Shown here: in pieces, positions 21,073 to 34,940 of the stretch | Numbering within the stretch: the stretch's first letter is position 1 | Layout: each line of letters starts with the position of its first letter | Origin: Leucosporidium creatinivorum | Lineage: Eukaryota > Basidiomycota > Microbotryomycetes > Leucosporidiales > Leucosporidiaceae | Length of the DNA: 64,000 nt | Assembly (NCBI GenBank): GCA_001600635.1 | Contig: BCKL01000009.1 | Coordinates: forward strand, 62,001-126,000 | Direction: 5' to 3' | Notes under the pieces: generated by a model | Database searches by the model: none | What the model was told of the DNA's origin: nothing | What the model saw: only the letters and a program-made list of their open reading frames with translations | Position numbers and translations under genes: made by a program

Positions 21073-22683
21073 ATGCCACTCGGGGATAGCTACCATTCGG
21101 TAAGTCGCGCCAGACTGCAGAAAGCGAGCTCTTCAATCCTGATCCGTCGCTCGTCGCTCTGCAGGTCTCACGCCCTCTGGCCGAAGCGTTCGAGATGCTC
21201 GAGGTCATCCCCTGCTACAAGCCCGCATTTGGCACCCTCAAACTGAGCCAGATCACCGCCCTCACGACCCTCCTCAACCATGCCATCGGCCTCCTCGCTC
21301 GCCCTCTCCCTCCTCCGACCGCACACGACCCATTGCGCCCTACACTCCCCTCAGAACTCATCTCCCTCATTCTGTACCAATTCGCCATCGCCCCCTCGAC
21401 CCCCAATGCCGCCCTCCCCTACTGCTGCCTCGTCTCCAAGTCCTTCCTCCCCCTCGCCCGAGAAGCGCTATACCACACGCTGCACCTCTCAATCTCGGCT
21501 CAAATCCCAGAGCGGAGCCGCGCCGACCTACCCCCTCGTCTCACCAACACCGTCTGTCGAGGTCTGCGAGGTAGCCATCAACTATGGAGCGCTTTGGACG
21601 ACTTTGCGCCGATGCCCCTACCTCCTCGCCCTTGTCTGCTGCGTAGAGGTGGAGATGGACAAGGTAGAGGAGTACGCTGGCTACGAACATGCCTTCGACG
21701 ATGTCTTACGCCTCCTCGAAGGGTCCGGAGCTCGTCACGTCTCGCTCAAAGGCGCCACCCCTGGACAGGTCTCCGACTTCGCCCTCGCTCTTTGGCGTAG
21801 CCGTGTCCAGTTCCATTCGATCCACATGGGCGACCTTTCCAAGATGCAGAAGTGGGACGAGGACCATTCCGGGTACTTCAGTCAGCTGCTGCAGGACCAG
21901 CGTGAGCTCAAGGAGCTGTCCATCCGGGCGGAGGGATTAGGCGACGTTGGGAGCCTACGCGGCTTTCATTCGTCGCTGCTTAGGATTGATCTGGACGTCG
22001 CAGAGCAGCAGCAGGGCATCGACACCCTGTTCAAGGGCTTCACCGAGGTGTCATCGACCTCTCTACTTCACGTGACGATCCCTTTCCGCCCCCACCATTC
22101 GAAGGACGCGCCTACACTGAATCAGTTCAGAGCTCTGCGCACACTGCGCGTGCGACTCTACGCCAAGGACGACTACAAATCTCCGACGCGAGCTCGAAAG
22201 GCCGACGTCGACGACCGATGCCGGGCCTTCCTCAAGGACATCCCGTACTCCGTCAAACCCATCCAGCTCATCGGCGACGGCTTCTTTGGTCATCCCCTCA
22301 TGCACCACCTCCAATCCTCCCTTCCCTATCAGGTCGAACAACTGGACATCCGCTGCCTCAAGTGCCCCTCGGCCGACCTCGTCGTCCTCCTCAGCTCGCA
22401 TCGCTTGCCCTACCTCCGAAGGCTACAGCACTGGGACGACCAGACTATGTGCGAGAAGGATGGAGGGTGGAGTGATGAGGGACGAAAGGAGGTGGTCAAG
22501 CTGCTGGAGAAGAAGCGGATCGTGAACGAGGGGTGGTGGGAAGGCATGGACGACGAGGTGTCGGATGAGGAGGAAGAGGACGATGTGGACGAGGAGGCAG
22601 CGGAGGAAGAATCGGTGAACATTCTCCTTATCTCCTCATTCCCTAGCTATCCCCAGCTGACCGCGTCCTGCCCCTTCTAGTGA
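21073..22683 (+). CDS. F-box / leucine-rich-like protein, apparent frameshift
   Basis: The first exon MPLGDSYHS (21073-21099) splices in phase at 21165 into VSRPLAEAFEMLEVIPCYKP. An F-box-like region follows: LPSELISLILYQFA and LPYCCLVSKSFLPLAREALY. This part is closely matched by the gene at 62885-64000 (LASCCLVSKSFLPLAREALY). Near 21545-21575 the frame with homology changes: upstream it reads PPRLTNTV, downstream EVCEVAINYGALWTTLRRCP, and the two lie in different frames with no GT-AG intron between. The rest is LRR-like and ends in an acidic tail; an intron at 22615-22680 would put the stop TGA at 22681-22683. F-box proteins bring substrates to SCF ubiquitin ligases. A recent pseudogene or a sequence error are both possible. 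Confidence 0.55.
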
Positions 22684-23085
22684 GTCGCCGAAGGAGCTCG
22701 GCCGACGGGAAGGGTGATTTGCAAATTGCGAGGAGTCGCGTAGAGGATGGTGCAAGATGTAGAAGGCCAGCTTAGATACACACTATTCGCCCACTCTACT
22801 GTCAGTTCTCATAGCGATGTCGTGAGCACGAAGGGGGGCAGAGCGACCGAAGCGAAGCAACTAGAGCTGCTGAGCGAGCCGCAGCCTGGTCAACTGGGAG
22901 AGGAGCATCCGATACTGCGTGGGCATGCTGTATCAGACGTGCAAACCCTCTCACTTCGACCGGAACCGAAGCGATCCGAGCTGAAGGCCAGAGCTCGAAA
23001 CCGAGAATCCGCTCTTGATCTCCTACTCCATCTTGCTCGCTCTTCTTCCCCGTTGTCGACACCCGACCCGATAGGCGACCTAAAG
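22684..23085. promoter_or_regulatory. upstream region of Aurora copy A, partly shared with copy B
   Basis: No separate gene is seen. The stretch just before the start codon includes a segment (about 23005-23045, around CTCTTGATCTCCTACT) that is nearly repeated upstream of Aurora copy B on the minus strand, so 5' flanking DNA was duplicated with the gene. Confidence 0.5.
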
Positions 23086-24926
<1,841 letters not shown>

Positions 24927-25085
24927 TGAGCAAATCGAGGTTAGAAGCTTGCTACAGGTCGGCGAGGTCCCTTTGATTTGTGCGATTCAGATTCAACGAA
25001 GCAGCGACGCGAGCGAAGCAGCTCCGATCTCTCTGGGCACTCGACCGAAGGATGGAGACCGAGAACTTTACAAACGAACACTCTG

Positions 25086-27062
25086 CTAAGCTAGCTCCGA
25101 CTCCTCGACCTGTGCGTTTATACCAAGCCTCTTGTTCTCTTCCTCTTGTAGCCGATCCACCAACTCCTCATCGTCGCCGTCCAGGTACTTCGCCCACACC
25201 CCCTTGTCGCGAAGCTTTCCGTTCTCGTCGAGGAAGAAGTGTTGCCTGCGCTGGCGATTGGGACAGTCGCAGAGCCAGTCGATGAGGCAGAGGGCGCGGT
25301 GAAGGCGGAAGTTGAGCTTGATGCCGTGAATGCCGGCGAGGTAGTAATGGAGCTCCTTGAAGGCTCGGTCCACGCCGTCCCTGAAGCGAGAGAGCTCGGC
25401 GGTCATACTCACTGTGAGAGTGAAGGAGATGCAGGTTGGGAATGGAGAAGATGCAGGTTAGCGCGGCGAGTGTGGAGGAGAGGAAGCTACTCACCGAGTC
25501 CCAAGACCTCAAGCCTCGACTCTTCCATGATCCATCTGAGCTGCTTCCAACTCAAAAGGTCGTCCAATCCATACAACCACCCTCCCGCTACCATGAACGC
25601 TCGCCAACGCGGCCAGTCTCCATCAATCATCACCTCCTCCCCCTTCTCTCCGAGTTCCCCAAGCCGAGAGCGGTCAGGCTCCGACCAGAGCACGTTCCGT
25701 TTGAGGGAGGAGGGGCCGATAGAGCGGTTGAAGATGCCGGTGCCGGGAGCGAGGTTGGACCAGAGGATCGTTTCGGGTTGGCAAGCGAGGATGAGGTCGA
25801 GTTAAGCTTGATGGTACTCGTAGCGCCAGTGGACGTCGATACGGCGGTCGAGGAGGAGGTATTGGTAGTCGCGTATGGCAAGAGCACGACAGCGATCCGT
25901 GCGGTTGGCGACGGAGAGACGAGGAGGCGGCGGACGGCTCGGAGTAGGCGGCAACGACGAGCGCGCCGGGGGCCGGCGGGTGCGTGGAGGGAAAGAAGAG
26001 CTTCGGCGTCGAAGAAGAGGCGGGGAGGGCCGGCGTGGAGGAGGAGATGGAGAGCGACGACGACGCGCCTCGAGTGGAGGGCGCCTTGGTGAGCGAGAGC
26101 GGCTGCTACGCCGAGCTCGCGGGGTCGAGCGCGGGGCGAAGCGGTTGCTGCGGTCACCGCCGCTGCGCTCCTCCTCGCCCTTATTGACCAGGGCAGGAGA
26201 TGGGCACCTAGAGCGCTGCTCGACAGAAAGCTGAGGAGCCCAGCGGTCTCCTCGGTCGACGTTGGCGGTGATCTGCGGCGTCCAGCGAGGCGCTCTGAAG
26301 GGGGGAGAAGGACTGCGAGCATGAACAGTCCTACGGGGAGGGGAAGGGGAGCGCTGTCGCAGGCGTGTACGAGGTTCAGGTGAGAAGCGAGGTCGAGGAG
26401 GAAGGGAGGAGGGAAGTCGACTCTCGGCGAAGGGCTCAGGCTGCTTGGTAGGCTGGGGTCGCGGAGGGAGGGGGAGGCGGGATGGTGCAGAAGTTGCTTG
26501 GCAAGGAGGATCGAGTTGAGCACCTGAAGAGGGAGGTAGATGGATTTCGGCGATGGGTTCGGCTGGCTTGGGCGGCTCGAGTTGTCGAGGGAGGGGAAGG
26601 CGAGAAGGTGCAGAGAGGTCTGATGGGGATAGCATGGGCTCGGTGGTGGTGCTGTCTGAGGTGTCGTCTGACGGTTGCTGGACCTCCTTTGCCCATCCTT
26701 TGAGCGAGATGATGGATCGCCGTTCGAGAGGTGTGCGATCCGACCAGTCGCTAGCCGCAGCGTTACGAGAGTCGAACATGAAGTAAAGTAGTCCTCCCCC
26801 AGTCTGCATCGCTTCAAAGTCCCACAGGCTGCTGCTGCTGAATCCGACGTCTACTCGCGCCGAACCGATGCGAAGCTGGAGGGCATTTGAGGCGGCCGAC
26901 GTGCACTTGGCAGTAGAGTCGAGTCCGGACAAGCTCCTCGATAGCTCCCCATGCTCTTCGTCGTCGGATAGGGTGAGGTCGAGCTGTTCTTAAAGCGGTC
27001 TGCGCTGTGCTCAGAGGACGCGGAGGAGCAGAGAAGAGCGAGCTCACCTCGTCTACAGCCAT
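25086..27062 (-). pseudogene. second member of the new family, interrupted by an in-frame stop (paralog 2)
   Basis: Exon 1 (MAVDE) splices at an AACAG acceptor into LDLTLSDDEEHGELSRSLSG. The long exon has LWDFEAMQTGGGLLYFMFDS, a Pro/Arg/Ser-rich tract, and then IRDYQYLLLDRRIDVHW. After YEYHQA there is a TAA (25802-25804). The same frame continues with LDLILACQPETILWSNLAPG and LLSWKQLRWIMEES, and the last exon has SRFRDGVDRAFKELHYYLAG and RRQHFFLDENGKLRDKG. All these blocks align with the intact member at 34941-36691 on both sides of the stop, so the stop is a true interruption of an otherwise complete gene, unless it is read through or is a sequence error. The product family is unknown. Confidence 0.7.
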
Positions 27063-27526
27063 GGCAATTGATCGAGGATGGGTTATTCCATTCCAGCAAC
27101 GGATCCTGAGCTCGCTGCTGGTGCTGCAGAAGTCTGCCCAGGCTCTTGGAGACGCGTTGAGCGGAGCAAGAGAGGGCCAGCTGCAGGGGAGAGACAGCGC
27201 GTTCGCTAGCGAGGTGGTGCGGTCGTACAGCTACCGTCCGAGGTGACGCAAAGAGCCGTGATGAGCGAGGAGCGAAGAGCAGGAAGAAGAGCGAGAAGCG
27301 CATAGCTGAAGCGTTCGAGCCCCGAGCGCGCATATACTGTACTAAGAAACGCCTGATTCGCTCGGCCGGCGTGTATAGGCGTACAACCCACCTTGCTACT
27401 TTGTACTGCTCTCGCTGTTGTCGCCATCTCATCCACACTCGTCGTCCAACTTCGCCGAGATCCTGTTAGACGGCGAGTGAAGCTTGTACAGTGCATTATA
27501 AGGGTATGATATCTCCGTCTAGAACC
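27063..27526. other. intergenic
   Basis: These 464 bases hold the promoter of the paralog-2 gene and the 3' end of the NADH dehydrogenase gene. Nothing else is supported. Confidence 0.4.
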
Positions 27527-29849
27527 TCAGAAACGAGTGATACTTCTTCCAAAGATCCAGTTGAGGAACCTGAGGCGAAGGCAACGAACGAAAGTCAGCC
27601 CCGAGCTCGGCGGAGGTGAAAGGATGGAACAGAGCTCACCAGTAAAAGGCCAGAGTCGCCTTATTCCGGATCGAGAGGGCTTGCGACCAGTATGCACTCC
27701 GCCAAATAAGCCATGCGAGGCGTCTGCGGTGGAAGGAGTCAGCAAGAACGAGCGCCGAGCAGGAAGGAGACCGCTTACCCAGCCTCCTTGGGTTTGGGTC
27801 CGCCCGAGGCGCCTGAGCGATCGAAAAGCGCATTCCAGTTGCCGATGTAGGTCATGATTCCCTGATTGTTGAACTCGAAAGCCGCAGGAGGAGCTCGGTC
27901 GCGCATCTGGTTGTTGAGGATTTTGGCGAGGTGCTTGGCTTCTTGGTTGGCGACTGCAGAGGTGACGGACGTCAGAGATGAGAATCGAGGAGGGCGCCAG
28001 CCACCTGGCGAAGTAGGAGAGATGCAGGGGAAGATCGACTCGGCGCGAACGGAGAAGAGGAACGTACCCTGAGCAGTCGCCGGCAGCTTCTCCTCGAGCA
28101 TGGCGCAGTCACCGATTACAAAGATATCTTCGGCGACCTTGCCGTCCTTGTATTGAGCTTGGAAGTGGCCATTGACCTTGAGTCTGGCGGTTCGAGAGGT
28201 CAGCGAGAAGCTTGCGCCGAGGCGGGCGGGTCATACGAGTGTGTCTTCTCGTCATGCTGTAGCTCAGTAATCGAGTCGATAAGAGGGTTTGGTGCCAGTC
28301 CAGTCGACCAAACGAGCATGCCGAAGGGAACTGGTGAGCAAGGGAGTTAGCTCGTGGCCTCGGCTCGGCGAGGACAAAGCGCACCGTTTCCCTCCTCCTT
28401 GATCTCGATACTGGCCTCGTTGACCCTCGTGACATGGTGTTTGTTCTTGATGGCGCTGATACCGAATATGTCAGTGAGAGCATAGACCTAAGGGCAACTG
28501 GACTTACACTCCCTGGCGCTTGAATTGATCCGTCGCGTATTTAACAAGGCCTTCATCGAAAGCTCCGAGGATCTTGGGAGCCACATCATAGATCGTGCTG
28601 TGATTGATCAAGGAAGATGGAGAAGTCAGTGAACTGTAGGCAGGCGGAGGTAACGGAGGGAGGGAGAGCTCGGCGCACATGCGGGCGATGGGGGCGAGCG
28701 TAGGGTAATGCCGCAGCCTGCGCGAGGAAACGTTAGCGGAGGGCTGCTCGAAGTACCGTTCTCAACAAGTGAACACACATGTCCGAGACGAGCAGGTCGT
28801 GCAGCTCAGCAGCGAACTCGACGCCTGTCGAGCGAAGCGAGTCAGCGAGCCGGTCGAGGTTGAGCTCAGCAGTCACCTGATGGTATAAGGACCGCGAAAG
28901 GAAGAAGGTGAGCTAGAAATGAAGCGGATGCGTACCAGTAGGACCGCCCCCGACGATCACGAAATGTAGCAGGTTCTGTCGCTCGACATCGGTGAGGGTC
29001 GGCTGCGAGGCGAGCTCGAAGCACTCGAGGATGCGAGACCGGATCTTGCGGGCGTCCTTGACGTCCTTGAGGAAATGAGCGTACTCCTTGACCTGTTGAA
29101 AAGTGATATGAGTGTCGAGGAGCAGCCATTCGAGGTCAGCTTCATCTGCGCCGAGCACCGAGTCGCGCTCCAAGACTTACTCCTGGGGTGTTGAAGGTCT
29201 GCGAGTAGGCGCCAACGGCGATGACGAGCTTATCGTATCCGACGGTGAACGGCTTCATCCCTGGGAAGCTCGACACAGGGCTCGAAACTCCTGGCATGTC
29301 GGCGATAGCTTTCGGCGCAGCCTCTTCGAGCTTCTTGTCCATCTTGGCTTTGACGTTACTTCCCACAGCTGGGAGACACTCTAAGCGTTTCCGCTTGAGG
29401 TCGATGGAATCGCACCACGCCTGGTAGGAAGTCACCGAGTCGCCGTAGCGCCGAACTGGCTCGAGAGCGCAGCGAAACTCGAGTGTACCGACGGCGGTGG
29501 AAGCGAGGAGAGGTGTAAAGGCGAAGTAGGTGTTGGGTGATACTGCAGGAGCCTGTCAGCTGTCGTTCAGCGACTTCGGGCGAGAGCAAGCTCACCAAGA
29601 ACGACGTCTGCGAGATGCGAGTGGGGGTCAGCTTTCGTTACACCTCAGAGCACCAGCAAGCTCACCATATGCATTCTTATCCACCTTGCGAAGTAGCTCG
29701 TATCCTCCCCACCCGCTGCCGAGGATACATAATCTTTGTTTCTCCCTCCCGCTCGAGGACGCGAAGGCGCGAAGGGGAGAGCATCGTCTGGTTGGGTGCA
29801 GAGAGCGAGAAGCCGAACCAGCTGTCCTATTGATCAAGGTTGAGCTCAT
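27527..29849 (-). CDS. NDE1-like: alternative (type II) NADH:ubiquinone oxidoreductase, mitochondrial
   Basis: About eleven exons. The N-terminus [20 protein letters not shown] is Ser/Arg-rich like a mitochondrial presequence. The first dinucleotide site is [18 protein letters not shown]; the second is [13 protein letters not shown] followed by [11 protein letters not shown]. Further marks are [40 protein letters not shown] and [11 protein letters not shown]. The end matches fungal NDE enzymes: [20 protein letters not shown], then [13 protein letters not shown] and TGA. These single-subunit flavoproteins pass electrons from NADH to ubiquinone without proton pumping. Whether it faces the intermembrane space or the matrix is not settled by sequence. 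An EF-hand is not seen. Confidence 0.9.
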
Positions 29850-31027
29850 GCTGTAGCGAGTCGGGAGAGCAAGTTGCGAAGCGGAGAGAGGTCAAGAATC
29901 GAATGCTCGGCCTGCTTGAGGAGGTGACGATATGCTCCGAAGAGGTCGGGTTTGAAGGAGGGTTGGGGTAAAGAGAGAAGATCGACTGATAGCAAGTGAG
30001 ATCAGGTGATTCCGCTAAGACCGTGACTTGCCGAAGCTGAATCACCCCTTTCTGGCGGCTGCTTGACTCGGAAAGGCTTGCTGTTCGTGCGAAAGACGTG
30101 CATCGGGCTCGATTGATATGCATCACATCGTTAGAGCGACCCGAGCCGACTGAGGACGATCTCAGTGCCGAACAAGAGGCGCCGAACCCAACGCCGAACC
30201 TGCCCGCTTGACTCCGAGAAGCTGTATGAGAGGCTCCTCTAGCAGCTGCCGACGCTGTATAGAGCAAAACAACAGTCTGAGACTCACGGTAGCAGCAAAC
30301 TGTCCCCGCCTCGCCTCAGGTAGTGCTCTCCCGCCCCGATCCCTCAATGCGGAGAGCTTCGCCCATGACCTTCAGCAGCTCCGAGGCGCTTTTAAGGTGC
30401 TTGTTGATGCGAAGTCCTAGCTCTTTAGACATAGAAGCAGTGTACATCTCTCGAACAATCGTTCAGATCGCCCTTTGAGCGAAAGTCGACCTGCTCGGCG
30501 GCGCCGAATCAAGTCCGAGCCACTTACAGCGCGCAGTCCTGCTTCTGATCTCTGGTCGAGGGGTCTTCGAGCAATTGAGGGAACTATTTCTCTGCCTTGC
30601 GTCCTTGCGCGGGGCTCACTGCATGTTCAAGCCCACGTCAATGCATCTCGGCGACCAGGAGGCTCGTTCGGCGCTGAGGTTCGAGCTCAGCGGAAGTAAG
30701 GGTCTTACGAGGCCACTTTGACCCACACGAAGCTGTGTTCTGTACTACATAGGATTACCAGCCAATCACAGCAGTTGTAGGGAGACAAGAGTACCAAATT
30801 GGGTTCAATTCAGCTGGGCCGAGATCCCCACCTCACATTCCTCAGGCTCGCGACTGTTGTGCTTCTCCCCTCGTCCTCCTCTTGCGTTCAGGTGTCTTCT
30901 TTACCGAGCTACAGTACATCTTTCCAGTCAGCACTAGCGACACTTGGCTCCCTGGTCCGCTACAGTCGCCCATCGCTCTTCCTCCTCTCGCCGACACCCC
31001 CTCCTCGTCGCTCACTCAACAATCAAC
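29850..31027. other. long intergenic region between divergent genes
   Basis: Nearly 1.2 kb separate the NADH dehydrogenase gene (-) from the expansin-like gene (+). Several short open frames exist on both strands, but none has a plausible start, splice pattern or motif. It probably holds two promoters and long 5' UTRs. The 3' half is less GC-rich than its neighbours. Confidence 0.45.
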
Positions 31028-32399
31028 ATGATCGTGAACCTCGTCGCGCTGGCGACCGCTCTTTTGAGCACAGCTACTCTAGGACAAGCTACAGCCTCCC
31101 CTGACAGCCTCTTTCACGACTCCAACACTCTCAGCACTCGAACCGTCTCGTCGCCGAACGCGACCTTCGACCCCTCCACCGGTATCCTCAGCTGGGATGG
31201 CCCTCTCTCCTCCTCGCCTCTCGAAACTCGTGGAACACCCTTCTCTGCTGGGTTCGGGTTGATGATTGAGAGGGATCTGGGAGAGGTGGAGAAGCGGGGA
31301 TGGGAGGACCGAGCGGTTCAGACGAGGGACATGGGGAGGATTGAGGTCGAGTTGGAGTTGAATGAGCGGGGGATGATTGAGGGACTGGAGGAGCACGTCA
31401 ATCGGTTCCCCAAGAGGAGTAGGAAGAGCAAGAAGCAGAAGGCCAAGGCCAAGAAGGCGGCCGCGAAGAAGAAGGCGTGAGTCTTTTCGCGCGTCTCTTG
31501 CACGCATATAGGCCATGGCTGACGAGCGCCGCTTCACTTGCGATGCTACTCATGACAGTGCCGCCAAGAAGGCGAAGGCGTACGTCTCCCTCCCTCTCCT
31601 CGTCTCTATCGCCGAAGCTTACCCTTCCCCCACCTCAGTGCCGCCAAAAAGGCCAAGGCCAAGCATGGAAAGCACGGAAAGAAAGGAAAGAAGGGAAAGA
31701 ACGATTCTAACTCCATCGTTAGCTTTGCGTCGAGCGGCAAGGGCGCGTTCAGGTGAGCAAAGTCACATCTCGTCCGCGCCGAGCAGCTCGGCGATGGCTC
31801 GTGCGGACTGCGCGGTTCGGCGATGACTCGTGGTGACCCCCTCGGTACGACGATACACTTTGCTGACCCTCTTTGGCTCTGCAGCTCGTTCATCACCTGG
31901 TACACGGGTGCGCTGCGCCTTCGGCGCTAATCTCAGCCTTTCTGCTCGGTGCTGATTATGAGGGACCTCTCCCACAGGGCACGACCTCCTTAATCCATAC
32001 TGCGCCGACTCATCCGGTTGGACACCTACAGACAGCTCCCTCATCGCCGCGGTAACTATCGACTGGGGCTCGGCGGCTGGTGGACGTCCCCCCTGCGGAT
32101 CTTTCCTTCAGCTCAAGGCGCCGGGCGTCAACAAGGCCGTAATCGTTCGAGTGAGTTCAGGCAGCTCGTTAGCCTCGAGAGTGTGTTTCTTACATCCCTC
32201 CCCACCCGTACAGGTCGTCGACATGTGCGGCGGGTGCGTCCCCAACGTCCCTCACGTCGACCTCTCGCTCCGAGCCTTCTCCTCCCTCTACTCGCTCGAC
32301 GTGGGCAAGGTCGCCGACATCCAAGTCTCCTACGTCAGCCAACCTTTCGGCGACTGGAACTCGGAGATGATCGCCACCTACGGGCCTCAGAATCTGTAG
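31028..32399 (+). CDS. secreted expansin-like protein (double-psi beta-barrel) with Lys-rich linker
   Basis: Exons: 31028-31476, a 21-nt exon 31559-31579, one from 31639, and three more, ending at TAG 32397-32399. MIVNLVALATALLSTATLGQ is a signal peptide. A pro-like region follows with possible Kex2 sites (EVEKRG, FPKRSRK). Then comes a highly basic linker (KSKKQKAKAKKAAAKKK and HGKHGKKGKKGKN). The C-terminal ~110 residues are RlpA/expansin-like: FITWYTGHDLLNPYCA, LIAAVTIDW, RPPCGSF, VIVRVVDMCGGC and VPHVDLSLRAFSSLY. The aspartate in VVDMCGGC is the usual conserved acid of this fold. The family loosens or binds wall polysaccharides. The microexon repeats the coding start of the next exon (both AAKKAKA). 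Confidence 0.8.
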
Positions 32400-32948
32400 G
32401 AGAACTCGTTCGGAGTTCTCGGCGTTCGACATCTTTCCCCTTCTTCGCTTTCATTATTCATTTATCATATCTCTACACACCGCGCGCACTTGTTGTGAGC
32501 TGTAACTTTGTTTCCCGGTAGTTGGAGGTAGCTGTAGATGTGTAGGGCACCCTCTACGAGTCTCTGCCTCGTCGCAACGCCGAACTCATATACCCAGCTT
32601 TCTTAAGCGTGTTGTGGTGTGGTTCAAACGTCGGAAGAGTCTCTCAAATTGCCTATCCAGTCCTCCCTACAACTTTGAGTCTGTCTGAGCGAGGTCAAAA
32701 TGTCAGGGGTCGGCTCTTTCCATGCCCCGCGTCGCGCGCCCTTCCTTCTCTTTTCGACAACAACCTCGAACTCGCTTCGCCTGCACCTCCGACCACACTA
32801 CAACAGCACCTACAGCGTGTAACTCACTCTTTGACTAGAGTCCACCACCACCCTTCCTTCCGCTCCAGCTACCGCCCTACAACTCAGCCTTCTCCCGCCC
32901 TCTTTCTGCCGCGCGCCCTTCACACGACTCGCTTTCAGCACTACCACC
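32400..32948. other. intergenic with C/T-rich 5' leader
   Basis: 549 bases between two plus-strand genes. The part just upstream of 32949 is C/T-rich, as expected for a promoter and 5' UTR here. Confidence 0.4.
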
Positions 32949-33896
32949 ATGTTCAGCTCGCCTACCATCAAGCGCTCCCGTGACGAGGACGAGCAGGGTT
33001 CAGCCAAGCGTACAAGGGTACATCTCTCGCTTTCAGAGCCCCTCGCCTTCCTCTTCGAGCGGCAGGCCTGTCTCGGCAGCTCATCAAGCTGACCCCGCTT
33101 TTTTTCGTTTCGCAGGTCAACGGCGGCTTCGACCAGTCGCAGCAGCAACAGTTCCCTGGCTTCCAGCAGCCCAACTTCCAGCAGCAGCAGCCGAGCGCCG
33201 GTTTCGAGATGTCGATGGATCAGGATATGGGCATGGAGATGGAAGGGGCGGGACAGCAGCAGCAGCAGCAGTGGGGTCAGCAGCAGGGAGGCTTCACCCA
33301 GGCCGACCTTTCCAACCCTGCTCACCAGTGGAACGCCGCGCCTCGCATGGCTCATCAATGTAGGTCGCTCTCGCTCTGACCGCCGACGCGCCCGCCGAAA
33401 GCTGACCCCGGAACGCGTTTCCTTCGCAGTCTCTACCACCTCGCTCTCTTCGGCCGCTACCTCCACGATGCCTTCCACTCCCATCGACGCGGAGTACGAG
33501 CTCGAGGACGATGACTACGACTTCACCTGCCCCCGCCCTGCTCCCTACTACGAGGAGTCAACCTACCCCTCCGAGAGCAACCCCATGGCTTTCACCAACG
33601 TCAACGGCTACACCACCATCTTCCCCGCTTCGGCCGCTCCTTCGCCTTTCCCCGGCTCGAGCCCTTCCAAAGCGCAGACCGAGGGAGAGGCTTTCGCCAA
33701 CTACGCCTACGGTCACGGCTTCCCTCAGAACGGTCAGGTGGCGAGGACGGATCTCGGTGGAAACGAGATGACTTGCGATGGGTGAGTTCGAGGCTTTGCT
33801 GGCGGGGTAGGAGAATCTCGGCTGACCCTGCCCTCCTCCCACAGCGCCCTCGGCTACAACTGGGATGCTCCTCGTCAGCACGGCCACATGGTCTAA
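32949..33896 (+). CDS. Gln-rich low-complexity protein of unknown function
   Basis: Four exons give MFSSPTIKRSRDEDEQGSAK, with RTR spliced to VNGGFDQSQQQQF. There is a Q/M/G-rich segment (QQQQQQWGQQQGGF), then STTSLSSAATSTMPSTPIDA, an acidic-aromatic stretch (EYELEDDDYDF), and a C-terminal part with FANYAYGHGFPQNGQ and ALGYNWDAPRQHGHMV. The basic start (KRSRDED, KRTR) could be a nuclear signal. No domain is recognised. Composition suggests an intrinsically disordered, perhaps prion-like or regulatory protein, but that is only a guess. The (CAG)n run near 33257-33270 encodes the polyQ. Confidence 0.65.
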
Positions 33897-34940
33897 GCGA
33901 TGTGGGCTCTCTCTGTTCGCTCTCGCTGAGCTCATCGCTGACCCTTGCCTCCCTTCGCAGATCGCCAGACGTCTACCCCTCCCGCTCCGCTCCAAACTCA
34001 AACCCTCAACTTCATCCTCTCCATCTCTCCCAAACCCTTTGCATGCATCACTTCCAACACACCGAACCCTCGCATCGTTCCTCATCCTCTTCAAGATCAC
34101 ACTCGTCCTCAAAATCGCGGCCGCCCTCCCTCGTCGCAAACCTCAAGATCAAGCTGTCCTTCTCCCTTTCACAGAGCTCGAGCAGCTACTCGTCTTGCGT
34201 CAAGATGCTCGAACTTCAAGGTAGCCTTCAGCTCGACTTTCCAACAACTCGACCGACCGTCACCTCGCCGTCGACCTCTCGCCTCGCCTTCTCTGCAAGT
34301 CTCAACATCACCTGTCTCCACCACCTCGACCTCGCCTCGCCGTTCTACAATGCTGTTGTATTTCCGTCTCCCACCTACCGACCCATCGCCAATCGACCCC
34401 TCCCGCCCTCGACAGCTAGCTTCGGAACCCGCCTTCGCCACCACCACCATCGAGGCCGAGAAAGAGTCTCTCATGCTCGGTCATCGCTTACCCATTCGCA
34501 CAGATGTCTCCCAGCACCATCACCCTCTTACACCACCCCTCTACCCCTCATTCGGCCGACTAGCAACCCCCTCCCCCCTCCTCGCCCTCCGTTCAGCTGT
34601 TCATCACTACTCATGTACTACCCCACCAACAACAACCCTATCTACCTCCTACCGAAAAGCGGAGACTGTTCATCTCTGCATTGCTACCACCAACGATTCC
34701 TAGCGATTTCGACTCAGCGCTTCGGCGATGAGAGACAGAAGGCGAGCGTCTGTGCGAAGTAGCCGCGTGAGAGTCGCGAGTGCTGCTATGATGGTTCAAG
34801 TCCTCTGCCGCTGCTGGAGAGCAGGATCGAGTGTGAGGTGAGCTTCCTCAGCGAGGCGACTTAGGCTCGCCCTCCGGCGCCGTCTCTTCTCCCTCCTCCC
34901 AACTCGCTCGCCTCGCTACTTCGACTCGCCTGCTGACTAT
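33897..34940. other. intergenic, C/T-rich
   Basis: Over 1 kb between two plus-strand genes. Long frames are open on + because the DNA is C/T-rich and poor in TAA/TAG/TGA, but the translations are Ser/Pro/His strings without structure. I read it as 3' UTR plus promoter. Confidence 0.45.

Noticed and set aside
29850-30720. Open frames on both strands between the NADH dehydrogenase and expansin-like genes
   Set aside because: No credible start context, splice pattern, motif or codon bias; best read as UTR and promoter.
33773-34762. Long plus-strand frame after the Q-rich gene
   Set aside because: Ser/Pro/His-rich translation of C/T-rich DNA with three overlapping frames equally open; it starts inside the preceding gene's last exon and intron.
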